The notes below the pieces were generated by a model. The model was not told the DNA's origin, did no database searches, and saw nothing but the letters and a program-made list of their open reading frames with translations. Shown here one piece after another: positions 27,476 to 35,969 of a DNA stretch of 64,000 nucleotides; position 1 is the first letter of the stretch; the number at the start of each line of letters is the position of its first letter. Source of the DNA: Cognatishimia sp. F0-27 (GTDB lineage Bacteria; Pseudomonadota; Alphaproteobacteria; Rhodobacterales; Rhodobacteraceae); assembly GCF_020667845.1 (NCBI RefSeq), contig NZ_JAFMPQ010000021.1, positions 1 to 64,000 on the forward strand. The letters are read 5' to 3'. A program made the translations under genes and the position numbers.

Positions 27476-27841
27476 GTCTGCCTCCATAGTCGTTCGCGAC
27501 AGACCTAACGCGCGGGGCGGGCCGCCACAAGTCGGCGTGCACGCGACCGGGAAAACGCGGCTTGCACGAATGCGGGAAGGCTTGGGTCGCGCATGGCGGC
27601 GATTTGCGTGACACGTCTGGCTCCTTGGGGCGCGTGAGAGCTTGGGACAGGATCGCGGCGGGCTTTGGCGGCGCGCATGACGCGCCGGCCGGGGAACCGC
27701 CGCGCGCCGCGTCGGTTCCGATGCGCCGCCCCTGCCCCGTCAACGCAAATTGGCGGTGCGCTGTCTTCATGCCGAGGCAGTGCGTCTTTCTCCACAATGA
27801 AGCGGTGTGCCTGTCTCACCCCCGACGCGACGCGCTTATGC
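27476..27841. other. Intergenic region before the pgk repeats
   Basis: About 366 bp without a supportable gene. Frames here are Arg/Ala/Pro-rich, lack ribosome sites and show no family features. The region probably holds the cyclophilin promoter (leftward) and part of the pgk control region (rightward). Confidence 0.45.
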
Positions 27842-27945
27842 GTTGACGCGCGGCGGCGCGCTTATTCGTTGACGCGCGGCGGCGCGCTTATTCGTTGACG
27901 CGCGGCGGCGCGCTTATTCGTTGACGCGCGGCGGCGCGCGATGCA
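27842..27945. repeat. 26-bp tandem repeats upstream of pgk
   Basis: Four almost perfect 26-bp units start at 27842, 27868, 27894 and 27920, after a degenerate half unit (from about 27823). Each unit begins GTTGACGCGCGG and ends CTTATTC; it contains a TTGACG hexamer and a GC-rich near-palindrome CGCGC-GGCG-GCGCG. The array ends 54 bp before the pgk start codon, so it lies in the promoter or leader. Function unknown. Confidence 0.85.
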
Positions 27946-27999
27946 CACAACGCGCCAAAGCAAGGAATTGAAAGCCGACCGGAACGGGAGACACTGGCG

Positions 28000-29187
28000 A
28001 TGACCTGGAAGACGCTCGACGACATGGACCTCAAGGGCAAGCGCGTGCTCACCCGCGTCGACATCAACGTGCCGATCAAGGATGGCGAGGTGACCGACAC
28101 CACCCGCATCGAACGGATCGCCGCCACGGTGCAGGACATCCTCTCACGCGGCGGCAAACCGGTCTTGCTTGCACATTTCGGCCGTCCGAAAGGCGAACGG
28201 CTCGAGGACATGAGTCTTCAACCGCTGATCCCCGCGATCGAAACGGTCATCGGCACACCGGTGGTTTTCGCCGCCGACTGCATTGGAGAGGCCGCCGCAA
28301 CCGTTGTTGACGGGCTTGCAGACGGCTCCGTGGCTTTGCTGGAGAACACCCGCTTCCACCCCGGCGAAGAAAAGAACGACGCCGCGCTCGCTGCCGAAAT
28401 GGCCAAGCTTGGTGATATCTATTGCAACGATGCGTTTTCTGCGGCGCACCGCGCTCATGCGTCCACCGAGGCGCTGGCGCGTTTGTTGCCTGCCTGCGCA
28501 GGTCGCTTGATGCAAGCGGAACTCAGCGCGCTCGAAGCCGCACTCGGCAGCCCCGAGCGCCCGGTTGTCGCCGTGGTCGGTGGCGCCAAGGTCTCCACCA
28601 AGCTCGACCTGCTGGGCAACCTCGTCGCCAAGGTCGATACGCTCGTGATCGGCGGCGGGATGGCAAACACTTTCCTAGCCGCGCAGGGGCTCGACGTCGG
28701 CAAGTCGCTCTGCGAGCATGAAATGACCGGCACAGCCGCCGAAATCGTGGTCAAGGCGCGGGAGGCCGGCTGCACGATCCTGTTGCCCAAGGACGTGGTC
28801 GTGGCCCGCGAATTCGCCGCCAACGCGGAAAACCAGACGGTCGCGGCAGAGGCCTGCCCCGCCGATGCAATGATCCTCGACGCCGGACCCGAGGCGGTCG
28901 AGGCGATCACCGAGGCGATCCGCGCGGCAAAGACCTTGATCTGGAACGGGCCTCTCGGCGCCTTCGAGATCGAACCTTTCGACCGCGCGACAAACGCCGC
29001 CGCCCGGTTTGCCGCCGAACGCAGCGCAAATGGTCTGCTTGTCTCCGTCGCCGGTGGTGGCGATACGGTCGCGGCTCTGAACAAGGCCGGCGCGGCAAAC
29101 GATTTCTCCTATATCTCCACCGCCGGCGGCGCGTTCCTCGAATGGATGGAAGGCAAGACCCTGCCGGGTGTTGCAGCGCTCGGTTAA
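28000..29187 (+). CDS. pgk: Phosphoglycerate kinase
   Basis: 395 residues, a standard bacterial PGK. It transfers phosphate between 1,3-bisphosphoglycerate and ADP in glycolysis and gluconeogenesis. Seen: RVDINVP near the N-terminus (substrate Arg and Asp), HFGRPKGE (about 62-69), [13 protein letters not shown] and the C-terminal nucleotide site [17 protein letters not shown] precedes the ATG. Its promoter region carries 26-bp tandem repeats. No other glycolytic gene is adjacent. Confidence 0.97.
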   Translation: MTWKTLDDMDLKGKRVLTRVDINVPIKDGEVTDTTRIERIAATVQDILSRGGKPVLLAHFGRPKGERLEDMSLQPLIPAIETVIGTPVVFAADCIGEAAATVVDGLADGSVALLENTRFHPGEEKNDAALAAEMAKLGDIYCNDAFSAAHRAHASTEALARLLPACAGRLMQAELSALEAALGSPERPVVAVVGGAKVSTKLDLLGNLVAKVDTLVIGGGMANTFLAAQGLDVGKSLCEHEMTGTAAEIVVKAREAGCTILLPKDVVVAREFAANAENQTVAAEACPADAMILDAGPEAVEAITEAIRAAKTLIWNGPLGAFEIEPFDRATNAAARFAAERSANGLLVSVAGGGDTVAALNKAGAANDFSYISTAGGAFLEWMEGKTLPGVAALG

Positions 29188-29435
29188 GCCCGCCCCTTCT
29201 TCCCGGCGGGCGGCGATGTCCAGCAAGGCAATCGCCAATCAGAGCGCGGCTTTGCGCAGCCGTGCCTGCGTGCGCGGCACACAAAGCGATGCAAAAATGA
29301 TTCGCTGAACAGAGCGCGAGTGCGCAGGGGGGATTCCCTTTGCGCACAGCCCGTGCCATGATGCGCCAAACAGGACGGGTCCGACAGAGAGCCGCCAAAC
29401 CCCATTGAGCAATCGCAGGCAACGAGGCCACCACC

Positions 29436-29741
29436 ATGACCGCATTCAAAGCGCGCCCCGCGTTGGGCGTTCTCGTGTTTTTCGCGATCAGCCTGACCCT
29501 CGCTGCGTATTTCATATTCGCGGCCGTTCAGGGCGACTATGGTCTCTTCCGCCGCGCGGAAATCGTCGTCGAGGGGGATCGGCTCGCGCTTGAGCTGGCT
29601 GCGCTCAATGCCGAAGTGGTGCGGTTGGAAAACCTCACCAAGCGACTTTCCGACGGGTTTCTTGACCTCGATTTGCTGGATCAGCAAGCGCGGGACGTGC
29701 TGGGCCTCATCCGCAGCGACGAGCTTGTTCTGAAACCCTGA
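29436..29741 (+). CDS. ftsB: Septum formation initiator FtsB/DivIC-type
   Basis: 101 residues: a short cytoplasmic tail, one transmembrane helix (about 10-30) and a periplasmic coiled coil (about 42-72) followed by a DLDLLDQQARDVLG block typical of the FtsB/DivIC family. FtsB bridges FtsL and FtsQ and helps activate septal peptidoglycan synthesis. Its place just before the pdh genes is the common arrangement in alphaproteobacteria. GAGG precedes the ATG. Confidence 0.88.
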   Translation: MTAFKARPALGVLVFFAISLTLAAYFIFAAVQGDYGLFRRAEIVVEGDRLALELAALNAEVVRLENLTKRLSDGFLDLDLLDQQARDVLGLIRSDELVLKP

Positions 29742-29970
29742 CATCGACAGGCTGCGCGCCAGTATCAAGCGTAAGACCCTGTTTTTACGAAAGACCATCG
29801 CAAAGGTCCCTTCCCCTGTAAACGCCTCTTCGCGGCGCGAAAGCGCGTCAGGACCCCGTTTGATGCACCGCACCCGGCGCGTTGCGGATCGGTCAACCCA
29901 CCTCCTCTGCAGCGCGGCGAAAGCATCCCCTTGCCCGGTGCTCCCCCAGTCGCTACTGTCCGGTGATATA

Positions 29971-29990
29971 GTAGTTTAATACTCAACTAC
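29971..29990. promoter_or_regulatory. Candidate operator before the pdh operon
   Basis: GTAGTT and AACTAC form a 6+6 inverted repeat around an AT-rich 8-bp centre, 28 bp upstream of the pdhA start codon, overlapping a TATAGT-like -10 sequence. A repressor here would block the pdh promoter. It does not match the PdhR site of E. coli; the binding protein is unknown. Confidence 0.45.
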
Positions 29991-30018
29991 CTCTCCCATC
30001 CCGCAAGGAGGGTCGCCC

Positions 30019-31035
30019 ATGGCCGCGCGCAAAACTGCTGCGAAAACGTCCGAAAAATCCGCTGCCAAACCAAATATGGCACCGGAAACGCTCACGTCGT
30101 GGTATCGCGACATGCTGTTGATCCGCCGCTTCGAAGAAAAGGCCGGGCAACTCTACGGGATGGGGCTGATCGGTGGTTTTTGCCACCTTTACATTGGTCA
30201 GGAAGCCGTGGTTGTCGGGCTCGAAGCCGCCGCAGAAGAAGGTGACAAGCGCATCACCTCCTATCGCGACCACGGCCACATGCTCGCCTGTGGCATGAAC
30301 CCCGATGGCGTCATGGCCGAACTCACCGGGCGAAGTGGCGGCTATTCCAAGGGCAAGGGCGGTTCGATGCATATGTTCAGCCGCGAAAAGCATTTCTACG
30401 GCGGGCATGGCATCGTCGCGGCCCAGGTGCCGCTTGGCGCGGGGCTCGCCTTTGCGGACAAGTATCGCGACAATGGCCGCGTGACATTCACCTATTTCGG
30501 GGACGGCGCGGCCAATCAGGGACAGGTTTACGAAACCTTCAACATGGCCGCGCTCTGGAAACTCCCGGTGATTTTCGTGATTGAAAACAACCAATACGCC
30601 ATGGGAACCGCGCAGCAGCGTTCGACCTCGACGCCCGATCTCTATACCCGGGGACAGGCCTTCGGTATTCCCGGCGAGGTCGTGGACGGGATGGACGTGC
30701 TCGCCGTCAAGGAGGCGGGCGACAAGGCCGTGGCCCATGCCCGCAAGGACGGCCCCTATATCCTGGAGGTCAAGACGTACCGCTATCGCGGGCACTCCAT
30801 GTCGGATCCCGCGAAATACCGCACGCGCGAGGAGGTTCAGAAAATGCGTTCAGAGCGCGACCCCATCGACCATGTGCGCGAATTGCTGCTTCAGGGCGGG
30901 CATGCCAGCGAGGACGACCTCAAGGCCATCGACCGCGAGATCAAGGAGATTGTCTCCAGATCCGCCGATTTTGCCCGCGAAAGCCCCGAGCCCGCGCTCG
31001 AAGAGCTCTGGACGGATATCTATGCACCGGCGTGA
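30019..31035 (+). CDS. pdhA: Pyruvate dehydrogenase E1 component, alpha subunit
   Basis: 338 residues. With PdhB it forms the heterotetrameric E1 that decarboxylates pyruvate using thiamine diphosphate. The ThDP motif is GDGAANQGQ (161-169), and the phosphorylation-loop-like region RYRGHSMSDP (about 255-264) is conserved. The first 20 residues are Ala/Lys-rich and probably disordered. AAGGAGGG gives a strong ribosome site. It is first in the order pdhA-pdhB-ORF-pdhC; no E3 gene is present in this cluster. Confidence 0.96.
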   Translation: MAARKTAAKTSEKSAAKPNMAPETLTSWYRDMLLIRRFEEKAGQLYGMGLIGGFCHLYIGQEAVVVGLEAAAEEGDKRITSYRDHGHMLACGMNPDGVMAELTGRSGGYSKGKGGSMHMFSREKHFYGGHGIVAAQVPLGAGLAFADKYRDNGRVTFTYFGDGAANQGQVYETFNMAALWKLPVIFVIENNQYAMGTAQQRSTSTPDLYTRGQAFGIPGEVVDGMDVLAVKEAGDKAVAHARKDGPYILEVKTYRYRGHSMSDPAKYRTREEVQKMRSERDPIDHVRELLLQGGHASEDDLKAIDREIKEIVSRSADFARESPEPALEELWTDIYAPA

Positions 31036-31107
31036 CCGGGAGCGCGCTGCCACCCCCCCGGCGCACGCCATCGCACTGCCCATCAACCAAACGCGGAGGC
31101 ACCACGC

Positions 31108-32481
31108 ATGGCCACCGAAATCCTGATGCCCGCTCTGTCACCGACGATGGAGGAAGGCACGCTTGCCAAATGGCTGGTCAAGGAAGGCGACACCGTGTCT
31201 TCCGGTGACATCCTTGCCGAAATCGAAACAGACAAGGCCACGATGGAATTCGAAGCGGTCGATGACGGCATCATGGGACCAATCCTTGTGCCCGAAGGAG
31301 CGGCCTCCGTTGCGGTGAACACACCAATCGCCCTCCTCCTCGCCGAAGGCGAAAGCGCTGCAGACGCGGCCCCGCTGCCGCCTGCGCAAGCGGCCGCCCC
31401 CGCGCCGCCGGTTGAGGAACCACGTCCCGAGACATCCGACGACCTGTCTGCTGCGACGGTAGAGGCCGCGGGTGGTCCGGGCTGGGCACCGGACGCGACG
31501 CTCAAGAGCCAGACCGTGCGCGAGGCGCTCAAGGATGCCATGGCCGAGGAAATGCGCAGAGATGCGGATGTGTTCCTGATGGGCGAAGAAGTGGGCGAAT
31601 ACCAAGGCGCCTACAAGATCAGCCAGGGCCTGCTCGACGAATTTGGCGCCAAACGGGTGATCGACACCCCGATCACGGAACACGGTTTTGCCGGGATCGG
31701 GGTCGGCGCGGCCTTTGGTGGCCTGAAACCCATCGTGGAGTTCATGACCTTCAATTTCGCGATGCAGGCCATTGACCAGATCATCAATTCAGCAGCCAAG
31801 ACGCTGTATATGTCCGGTGGGCAGATGGGGTGCCCGATCGTCTTTCGCGGCCCCAACGGCGCCGCTGCGCGCGTGGCCGCCCAGCACAGCCAGGATTACG
31901 CCGCCTGGTACAGCCATATCCCCGGGCTGAAAGTCGCCATGCCCTATTCGGCGTCCGACGCCAAAGGCTTGCTGAAGACCGCGATCCGCGACCCCAATCC
32001 GGTGATCTTTCTCGAAAACGAGATCCTGTACGGGCAAAGCTTCGACGTGCCGGATGACCCGGATTATTCTGTTCCCTTCGGCAAGGCCCGCCTGTGGCGC
32101 GAAGGCACGGATGTGACTCTGGTGAGCTTTGGCATTGGCATGACCCATACGCTCAAGGCGGCGGACATGCTGGCCGAGCAGGGTATCGAGGCCGAGGTGC
32201 TGGACCTGCGGACGCTGCGCCCCATGGACACCGGCGCGATCCTTGCCTCGGTGCGAAAGACCAATCGCTGCGTCACGGTCGAAGAAGGCTGGCCCGTTGC
32301 GAGCATCGGCAATCACATCTCGTCCGTGATCATGCAAAACGCCTTCGACTGGCTCGATGCACCGGTGATCACCCTCACCGGCAAGGACGTGCCAATGCCC
32401 TATGCCGCCAATCTCGAAAAACACGCGCTTGTCACCGCCGACCAAGTGGCCGATGCGGCCCGCGCGATCTGTTACCGCTGA
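31108..32481 (+). CDS. pdhB: Pyruvate dehydrogenase E1 component, beta subunit with lipoyl domain
   Basis: 457 residues. Residues 1-80 form a lipoyl domain (lipoyl Lys43 in ETDKATME), then an Ala/Pro-rich linker, then the transketolase-like beta subunit (from about 130) with [12 protein letters not shown] and the C-terminal transketolase domain. An E1 beta with its own lipoyl domain is typical of alphaproteobacteria and gives the complex an extra swinging arm. The lipoyl domain is almost identical to that of the E2 encoded downstream. The stop overlaps the start of a small ORF as TGATG. Confidence 0.96.
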   Translation: MATEILMPALSPTMEEGTLAKWLVKEGDTVSSGDILAEIETDKATMEFEAVDDGIMGPILVPEGAASVAVNTPIALLLAEGESAADAAPLPPAQAAAPAPPVEEPRPETSDDLSAATVEAAGGPGWAPDATLKSQTVREALKDAMAEEMRRDADVFLMGEEVGEYQGAYKISQGLLDEFGAKRVIDTPITEHGFAGIGVGAAFGGLKPIVEFMTFNFAMQAIDQIINSAAKTLYMSGGQMGCPIVFRGPNGAAARVAAQHSQDYAAWYSHIPGLKVAMPYSASDAKGLLKTAIRDPNPVIFLENEILYGQSFDVPDDPDYSVPFGKARLWREGTDVTLVSFGIGMTHTLKAADMLAEQGIEAEVLDLRTLRPMDTGAILASVRKTNRCVTVEEGWPVASIGNHISSVIMQNAFDWLDAPVITLTGKDVPMPYAANLEKHALVTADQVADAARAICYR

Positions 32482-32750
32482 TGACACGGGTCGAGGTGCA
32501 GGGCCGCGACAGCGCCATGGAAGCCTACCGCGTCCAGACCGACCATGGGCGCGCATGGGTGCCGGAATGCCTTATGGGTGGGCTGCGACCGGGCGAACGC
32601 CCCTCGCATCAGGAGGCCTATGAATGGGTTGCCGCGCACCGCAAGGCGCTCATCCGCGCCGTCGCAACCCTGTCCGAAGGGCGCACTCCGCCCGCCCCTT
32701 ATGATATCATCAGCCTGATCGAACCAAGACCTGGCCCTTCTTTGGGCTGA
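32481..32750 (+). CDS. Small conserved-looking protein nested in the pdh operon
   Basis: 89 residues that I do not recognise with certainty. The ATG overlaps the pdhB stop codon (TGATG), which implies translational coupling, and the frame ends 78 bp before pdhC. The composition is that of a folded soluble protein (ESSENTIAL features: [15 protein letters not shown] and [19 protein letters not shown], likely helices). It has a weak resemblance in layout to small DUF1488-type proteins, which I cannot confirm. No function is proposed; a role tied to pyruvate dehydrogenase is possible only from context. Confidence 0.6.
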   Translation: MTRVEVQGRDSAMEAYRVQTDHGRAWVPECLMGGLRPGERPSHQEAYEWVAAHRKALIRAVATLSEGRTPPAPYDIISLIEPRPGPSLG

Positions 32751-32755
32751 AAATA

Positions 32756-32790
32756 TCCCGGGGGTGCGGGGGCTGGCCCCCGCGTTCCTC
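32756..32790. repeat. REP-like palindrome, copy 1
   Basis: GCGGGGG-CTGG-CCCCCGC (32766-32783) preceded by AAATATCCCGGGGGT. The same composite (AAATA-TCC-GGGGGT next to a GGGGG-CTGG-CCCCC hairpin) occurs in the opposite orientation at 57397-57431. Both lie just after genes, the usual place for dispersed REP-type elements that stabilise or end transcripts. Confidence 0.7.
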
Positions 32791-32827
32791 CTTTCCAGAC
32801 GCGAAGACGCAAAACGGAGCTGCTCCG

Positions 32828-34153
32828 ATGCCGACAGAAATTCTCATGCCCGCGCTTTCTCCGACGATGGAAGATGGGACGCTTGCCAAATGGTTGGTCA
32901 AGGAGGGCGACACGGTCACCTCCGGTGACGTGCTTGCGGAAATCGAAACCGACAAGGCAACGATGGAGTTCGAAGCCGTCGATGACGGGGTTGTCGGCAG
33001 GCTTCTGATCGCCGAAGGCACCGCCGGTGTCACGGTCAACACCCCGATAGCCCTCCTGCTGGATGAGGGCGAAGACACGTCCGCGCTCGAAACCGCCGCC
33101 TCGCCTCAGTCCGAGGCCCCGCCACGCGCCATACCGGCAGATACCCCCGCAGTTCCCGCCCCCCCACAGGCGGCCGGTCTTGCAGCGGTCACATCCCAGG
33201 ACGGAACGCGCGTTTTTGCCTCTCCGCTTGCGCGACGCCTCGCCGCCGAGACGGGGCTGGACCTCGCGGGCCTGGCTGGAAGCGGTCCACGCGGACGGAT
33301 CGTGAAGTCAGATGTAGAGGCCGCCCTCGATGGCGGCGCTCAGATCGATGCAAGCAAAAACCGTGTCGAGACTGCGGCGCCCTCCCCGGCGGCCGCCGCT
33401 CCGCCCCCGGCTCCGGCCAAATCGAGCCAATCCGGTGCGGTCGCACGGGCCTATGCTGACCGTCCTCATCAGGAAATCGCCCTCGACGGGATGCGCCGGA
33501 CCATCGCCGCACGCCTGAGCGAGGCCAAGCAGACCATCCCGCATTTCTACCTGCGCCGCAGCGTCAAACTGGACGCACTGCTGGCGTTGCGTGCAGAGAT
33601 CAACAGCCAACTGGCCCCGCGCGGTCTCAAACTCAGCGTCAATGACTTTGTGATCAAGGCCTGCGCCAGCGCATTACAAAGAGTTCCCGCGGCCAACGCG
33701 GTCTGGGCAGAAGATCGCATCCTGCAACTGGCCCAGTCCGACGTCGCAGTGGCCGTCGCGGTAGAAGGCGGGCTTTTTACGCCGGTGATCAAGGATGCCG
33801 AAACGAAATCGCTCTCCGCGCTCTCCGCAGAGATGAAGGATCTCGCCGCGCGTGCGCGGGATCGCAAGCTCATGCCCGAGGAATACCAGGGGGGCAGTTT
33901 TGCCATTTCCAACCTCGGTATGTTCGGGATCGAAAGTTTCGATGCGGTGATCAACCCGCCCCACGGGGCCATCCTGGCTGTCGGCGCCGGCGTAAAAAAG
34001 CCGGTTGTTTCCGAGGATGGCGCGGTTGCCACGGCAACCGTCATGACCCTGTCGCTTTCCGTCGATCACCGCGTCATCGACGGCGCTTTGGGTGCGGAGT
34101 TGCTCGGTGCCATTGTTGACGGGCTGGAGGCGCCGCTGGCGCTGATGGCGTGA
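32828..34153 (+). CDS. pdhC: Pyruvate dehydrogenase E2, dihydrolipoamide acetyltransferase
   Basis: 441 residues: one lipoyl domain (1-80, Lys43 in ETDKATME), an Ala/Pro linker, a peripheral-subunit-binding domain (about 120-160, [14 protein letters not shown]...GRIVKSDVE), a second linker and the acetyltransferase core (about 215-441) with catalytic His414 in DHRVIDG. It moves the acetyl group from E1-lipoate to CoA and forms the core of the complex. It is the last gene of the pdh operon; a weak hairpin follows. E3 must be encoded elsewhere. Confidence 0.96.
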   Translation: MPTEILMPALSPTMEDGTLAKWLVKEGDTVTSGDVLAEIETDKATMEFEAVDDGVVGRLLIAEGTAGVTVNTPIALLLDEGEDTSALETAASPQSEAPPRAIPADTPAVPAPPQAAGLAAVTSQDGTRVFASPLARRLAAETGLDLAGLAGSGPRGRIVKSDVEAALDGGAQIDASKNRVETAAPSPAAAAPPPAPAKSSQSGAVARAYADRPHQEIALDGMRRTIAARLSEAKQTIPHFYLRRSVKLDALLALRAEINSQLAPRGLKLSVNDFVIKACASALQRVPAANAVWAEDRILQLAQSDVAVAVAVEGGLFTPVIKDAETKSLSALSAEMKDLAARARDRKLMPEEYQGGSFAISNLGMFGIESFDAVINPPHGAILAVGAGVKKPVVSEDGAVATATVMTLSLSVDHRVIDGALGAELLGAIVDGLEAPLALMA

Positions 34154-34188
34154 CCCGACGCCCAGCAGATCCCTGCCCACGAATAAAA

Positions 34189-34224
34189 ACAGCGCGCCCG
34201 GTCACGGACACGCTGTGATCTTTT
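34189..34224 (+). terminator. Possible terminator after pdhC
   Basis: ACAGCG and CGCTGT form a 6-bp stem with a 16-base loop, followed by GATCTTTT. The large loop and short T-run make it weak, but it lies 36 bp past the pdhC stop in the convergent gap before cysE. Confidence 0.35.
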
Positions 34225-34291
34225 GGCGAAAGCCGGATCGATCGCTGGTCGAGGCGCCGTCAGAACCGGTGTTGGTTGCCCGGCCCCGGTG

Positions 34292-35101
34292 TCAGATCTG
34301 TTCGCTCAGCAACTGATCCATGGAAACCGACGGCTGCGAGCATCCTGCTTCGCCCACAATGCGGGCCGGCACGCCGGCCACCGTCTTGCACGGGGGCACA
34401 GGCTGCAGCACGACGGATCCTGCCGCGATCCGCGAGCAGTGTCCCACCTCGATATTTCCAAGAACCTTCGCACCGGCTCCGATCAGAACCCCGTCTCCAA
34501 TCTTGGGGTGGCGATCTTCCTCTTCCTTGCCGGTGCCGCCCAGCGTCACGGAATGCAGCATCGAGACATTGTCGCCCACCACCGCCGTTTCCCCGATCAC
34601 GATGGAATGCGCGTGGTCAATCATGATCCCGCGTCCGATGCGCGCTGCCGGATGAATGTCGATCCCGAAGGCTTCGGAGCAGCGCATCTGGAAGAAATAC
34701 GCCATGTCCTTGCGCCCTTCGCGCCACAGCCAATTCGCGACCCTGTAGGCCTGGACCGCCTGGAAGCCTTTGAAAAACAACAGAGGTTGGAGGAACCGAT
34801 GACAGGCAGGATCGCGCTCGAAGGTGGCCATGATATCGGCACGCGCCGCTTGCGCCAGCCCTTGGTCGGCCGCGTATGCCTCATCGCAGATTTCGCGCAG
34901 GATCTGGTCCGACATTTCGCCGTTGCTGAGCTTGAGCGCAATGCGATACGCCAGAGCCTGCTCAAGGGTTGGATAGTGCAAAACGGAATAATGCACCATG
35001 CCTCCCAACAGGGGCTCGTCCCGGACAGCGGCCTCCGCTTCGACCACGATCCGTTTCCAGACCGGATCCACCTCGGCCAGTTTTGCGCGTCTCTCTGCCA
35101 T
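34292..35101 (-). CDS. cysE: Serine O-acetyltransferase
   Basis: 269 residues. CysE acetylates serine with acetyl-CoA, the first step of cysteine synthesis. An N-terminal helical domain (1-140, with the DPAC motif) is followed by a left-handed beta-helix of hexapeptide repeats (about 150-245) holding IDIHPAARIG, MIDHAHSIVIGET and HSVTLGGTGK. The C-terminal tail ends in Ile (LLSEQI), as expected for docking into O-acetylserine sulfhydrylase. ATG 35101 follows AAAGGAG; the frame to 35299 is not needed. It is convergent with pdhC and downstream of the GTA cluster. Confidence 0.95.
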   Translation of the reverse strand: MAERRAKLAEVDPVWKRIVVEAEAAVRDEPLLGGMVHYSVLHYPTLEQALAYRIALKLSNGEMSDQILREICDEAYAADQGLAQAARADIMATFERDPACHRFLQPLLFFKGFQAVQAYRVANWLWREGRKDMAYFFQMRCSEAFGIDIHPAARIGRGIMIDHAHSIVIGETAVVGDNVSMLHSVTLGGTGKEEEDRHPKIGDGVLIGAGAKVLGNIEVGHCSRIAAGSVVLQPVPPCKTVAGVPARIVGEAGCSQPSVSMDQLLSEQI

Positions 35102-35573
35102 ATCCGGTCTCCTTTGAAAGGCCCTGCATAGCAGATAAGCCGTTCGGACTGAAACGCAATTCCGTGATGAGGGGAATAAGCAAATTGGATGGCCACGCTC
35201 GGGGGACAAAACGCGGCGCTGGTTCAAGACAAGCCGCATACCGAATGCGATAGCGACATGCGGCAATACAGGTTGTGCGCCCGGTATTGCGGCCAGCACT
35301 CCATCGGGCGCGAGCGCCCCTCGGAAGCGCGAGCCACGTCGATCGCCGCTGCATCCACGCGCGGGTTGCGGTGCAAATCCCTCTGCTTTGCTCGCCCATG
35401 ACGCGACCGTATCGCAGCGGCGTATCGAGACAGTTCTGCCGCCAGTAAACTGTTGAAATGTTTGAAAGGCGCGGCAAGGTTCCCGTTCAAGCGTGCGTCA
35501 AGCCGGAGGGCTGATTGGCCTGATCGGCGCATGTCGCGCTGATTGTCCCTGCCCGCACCGGCCAACGGGCCCT
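35102..35573. other. Intergenic region between the GTA cluster and cysE
   Basis: 472 bp with no supportable gene. It should hold the cysE promoter. Frames present are Arg/Ala-rich shadows without homology. No terminator with a T-run is visible after the last GTA-cluster gene. Confidence 0.45.
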
Positions 35574-35969
35574 TCAGAGTCCGGTCTCTGTCCCTCGCCG
35601 CTGCGCAAGGCCGCGACAACACGCGACATCCGCACAGGGATGGCCCGGCTCGAAGACGGCATCCCCCCTGTCAATTTCGTCGCGAGGCGCTGCGTTCATC
35701 GCTCGCAACATCGACAGCACGATCATCAGGCAATCGATAAAAGCCACATCATCCCAACAGGGTTCATCGACCACAGGATGAGCAAGCGTTGCGGCCATCA
35801 AGGTGCCGCAGCCCCATTCCGGATGCGCCTTGCCGGTTGTGCGCCGATAGGCATCGGCGCAAATCGCATCCGTCAGGATCTTCGCGGCAAGGGGCCGCCG
35901 CGCGCTTTCCGGAGCGGCCAGAAGCGCGCGCGCAAGCATTGCGACATCGTCCGGAAGAACCCGCCTCAT
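35574..35969 (-). CDS. GTA-associated DUF7742-type protein
   Basis: 131 residues. It begins MRRVLPDDVAMLARALLA and is mostly helical, with a conserved-looking block YRRTTGKAHPEWGCGTLMAA. Its ATG overlaps the stop of the megatron gene as ATGA, so it is co-translated with the GTA baseplate gene. Proteins of this type sit at the end of many Rhodobacteraceae GTA clusters; the function is unknown to me. Start 35969 is chosen by the overlap. Confidence 0.7.
   Translation of the reverse strand: MRRVLPDDVAMLARALLAAPESARRPLAAKILTDAICADAYRRTTGKAHPEWGCGTLMAATLAHPVVDEPCWDDVAFIDCLMIVLSMLRAMNAAPRDEIDRGDAVFEPGHPCADVACCRGLAQRRGTETGL

Noticed and set aside
27562-27846. 94-residue frame upstream of pgk
   Set aside because: Arg/Ala/Pro-rich, no ribosome site, runs into the repeat array.
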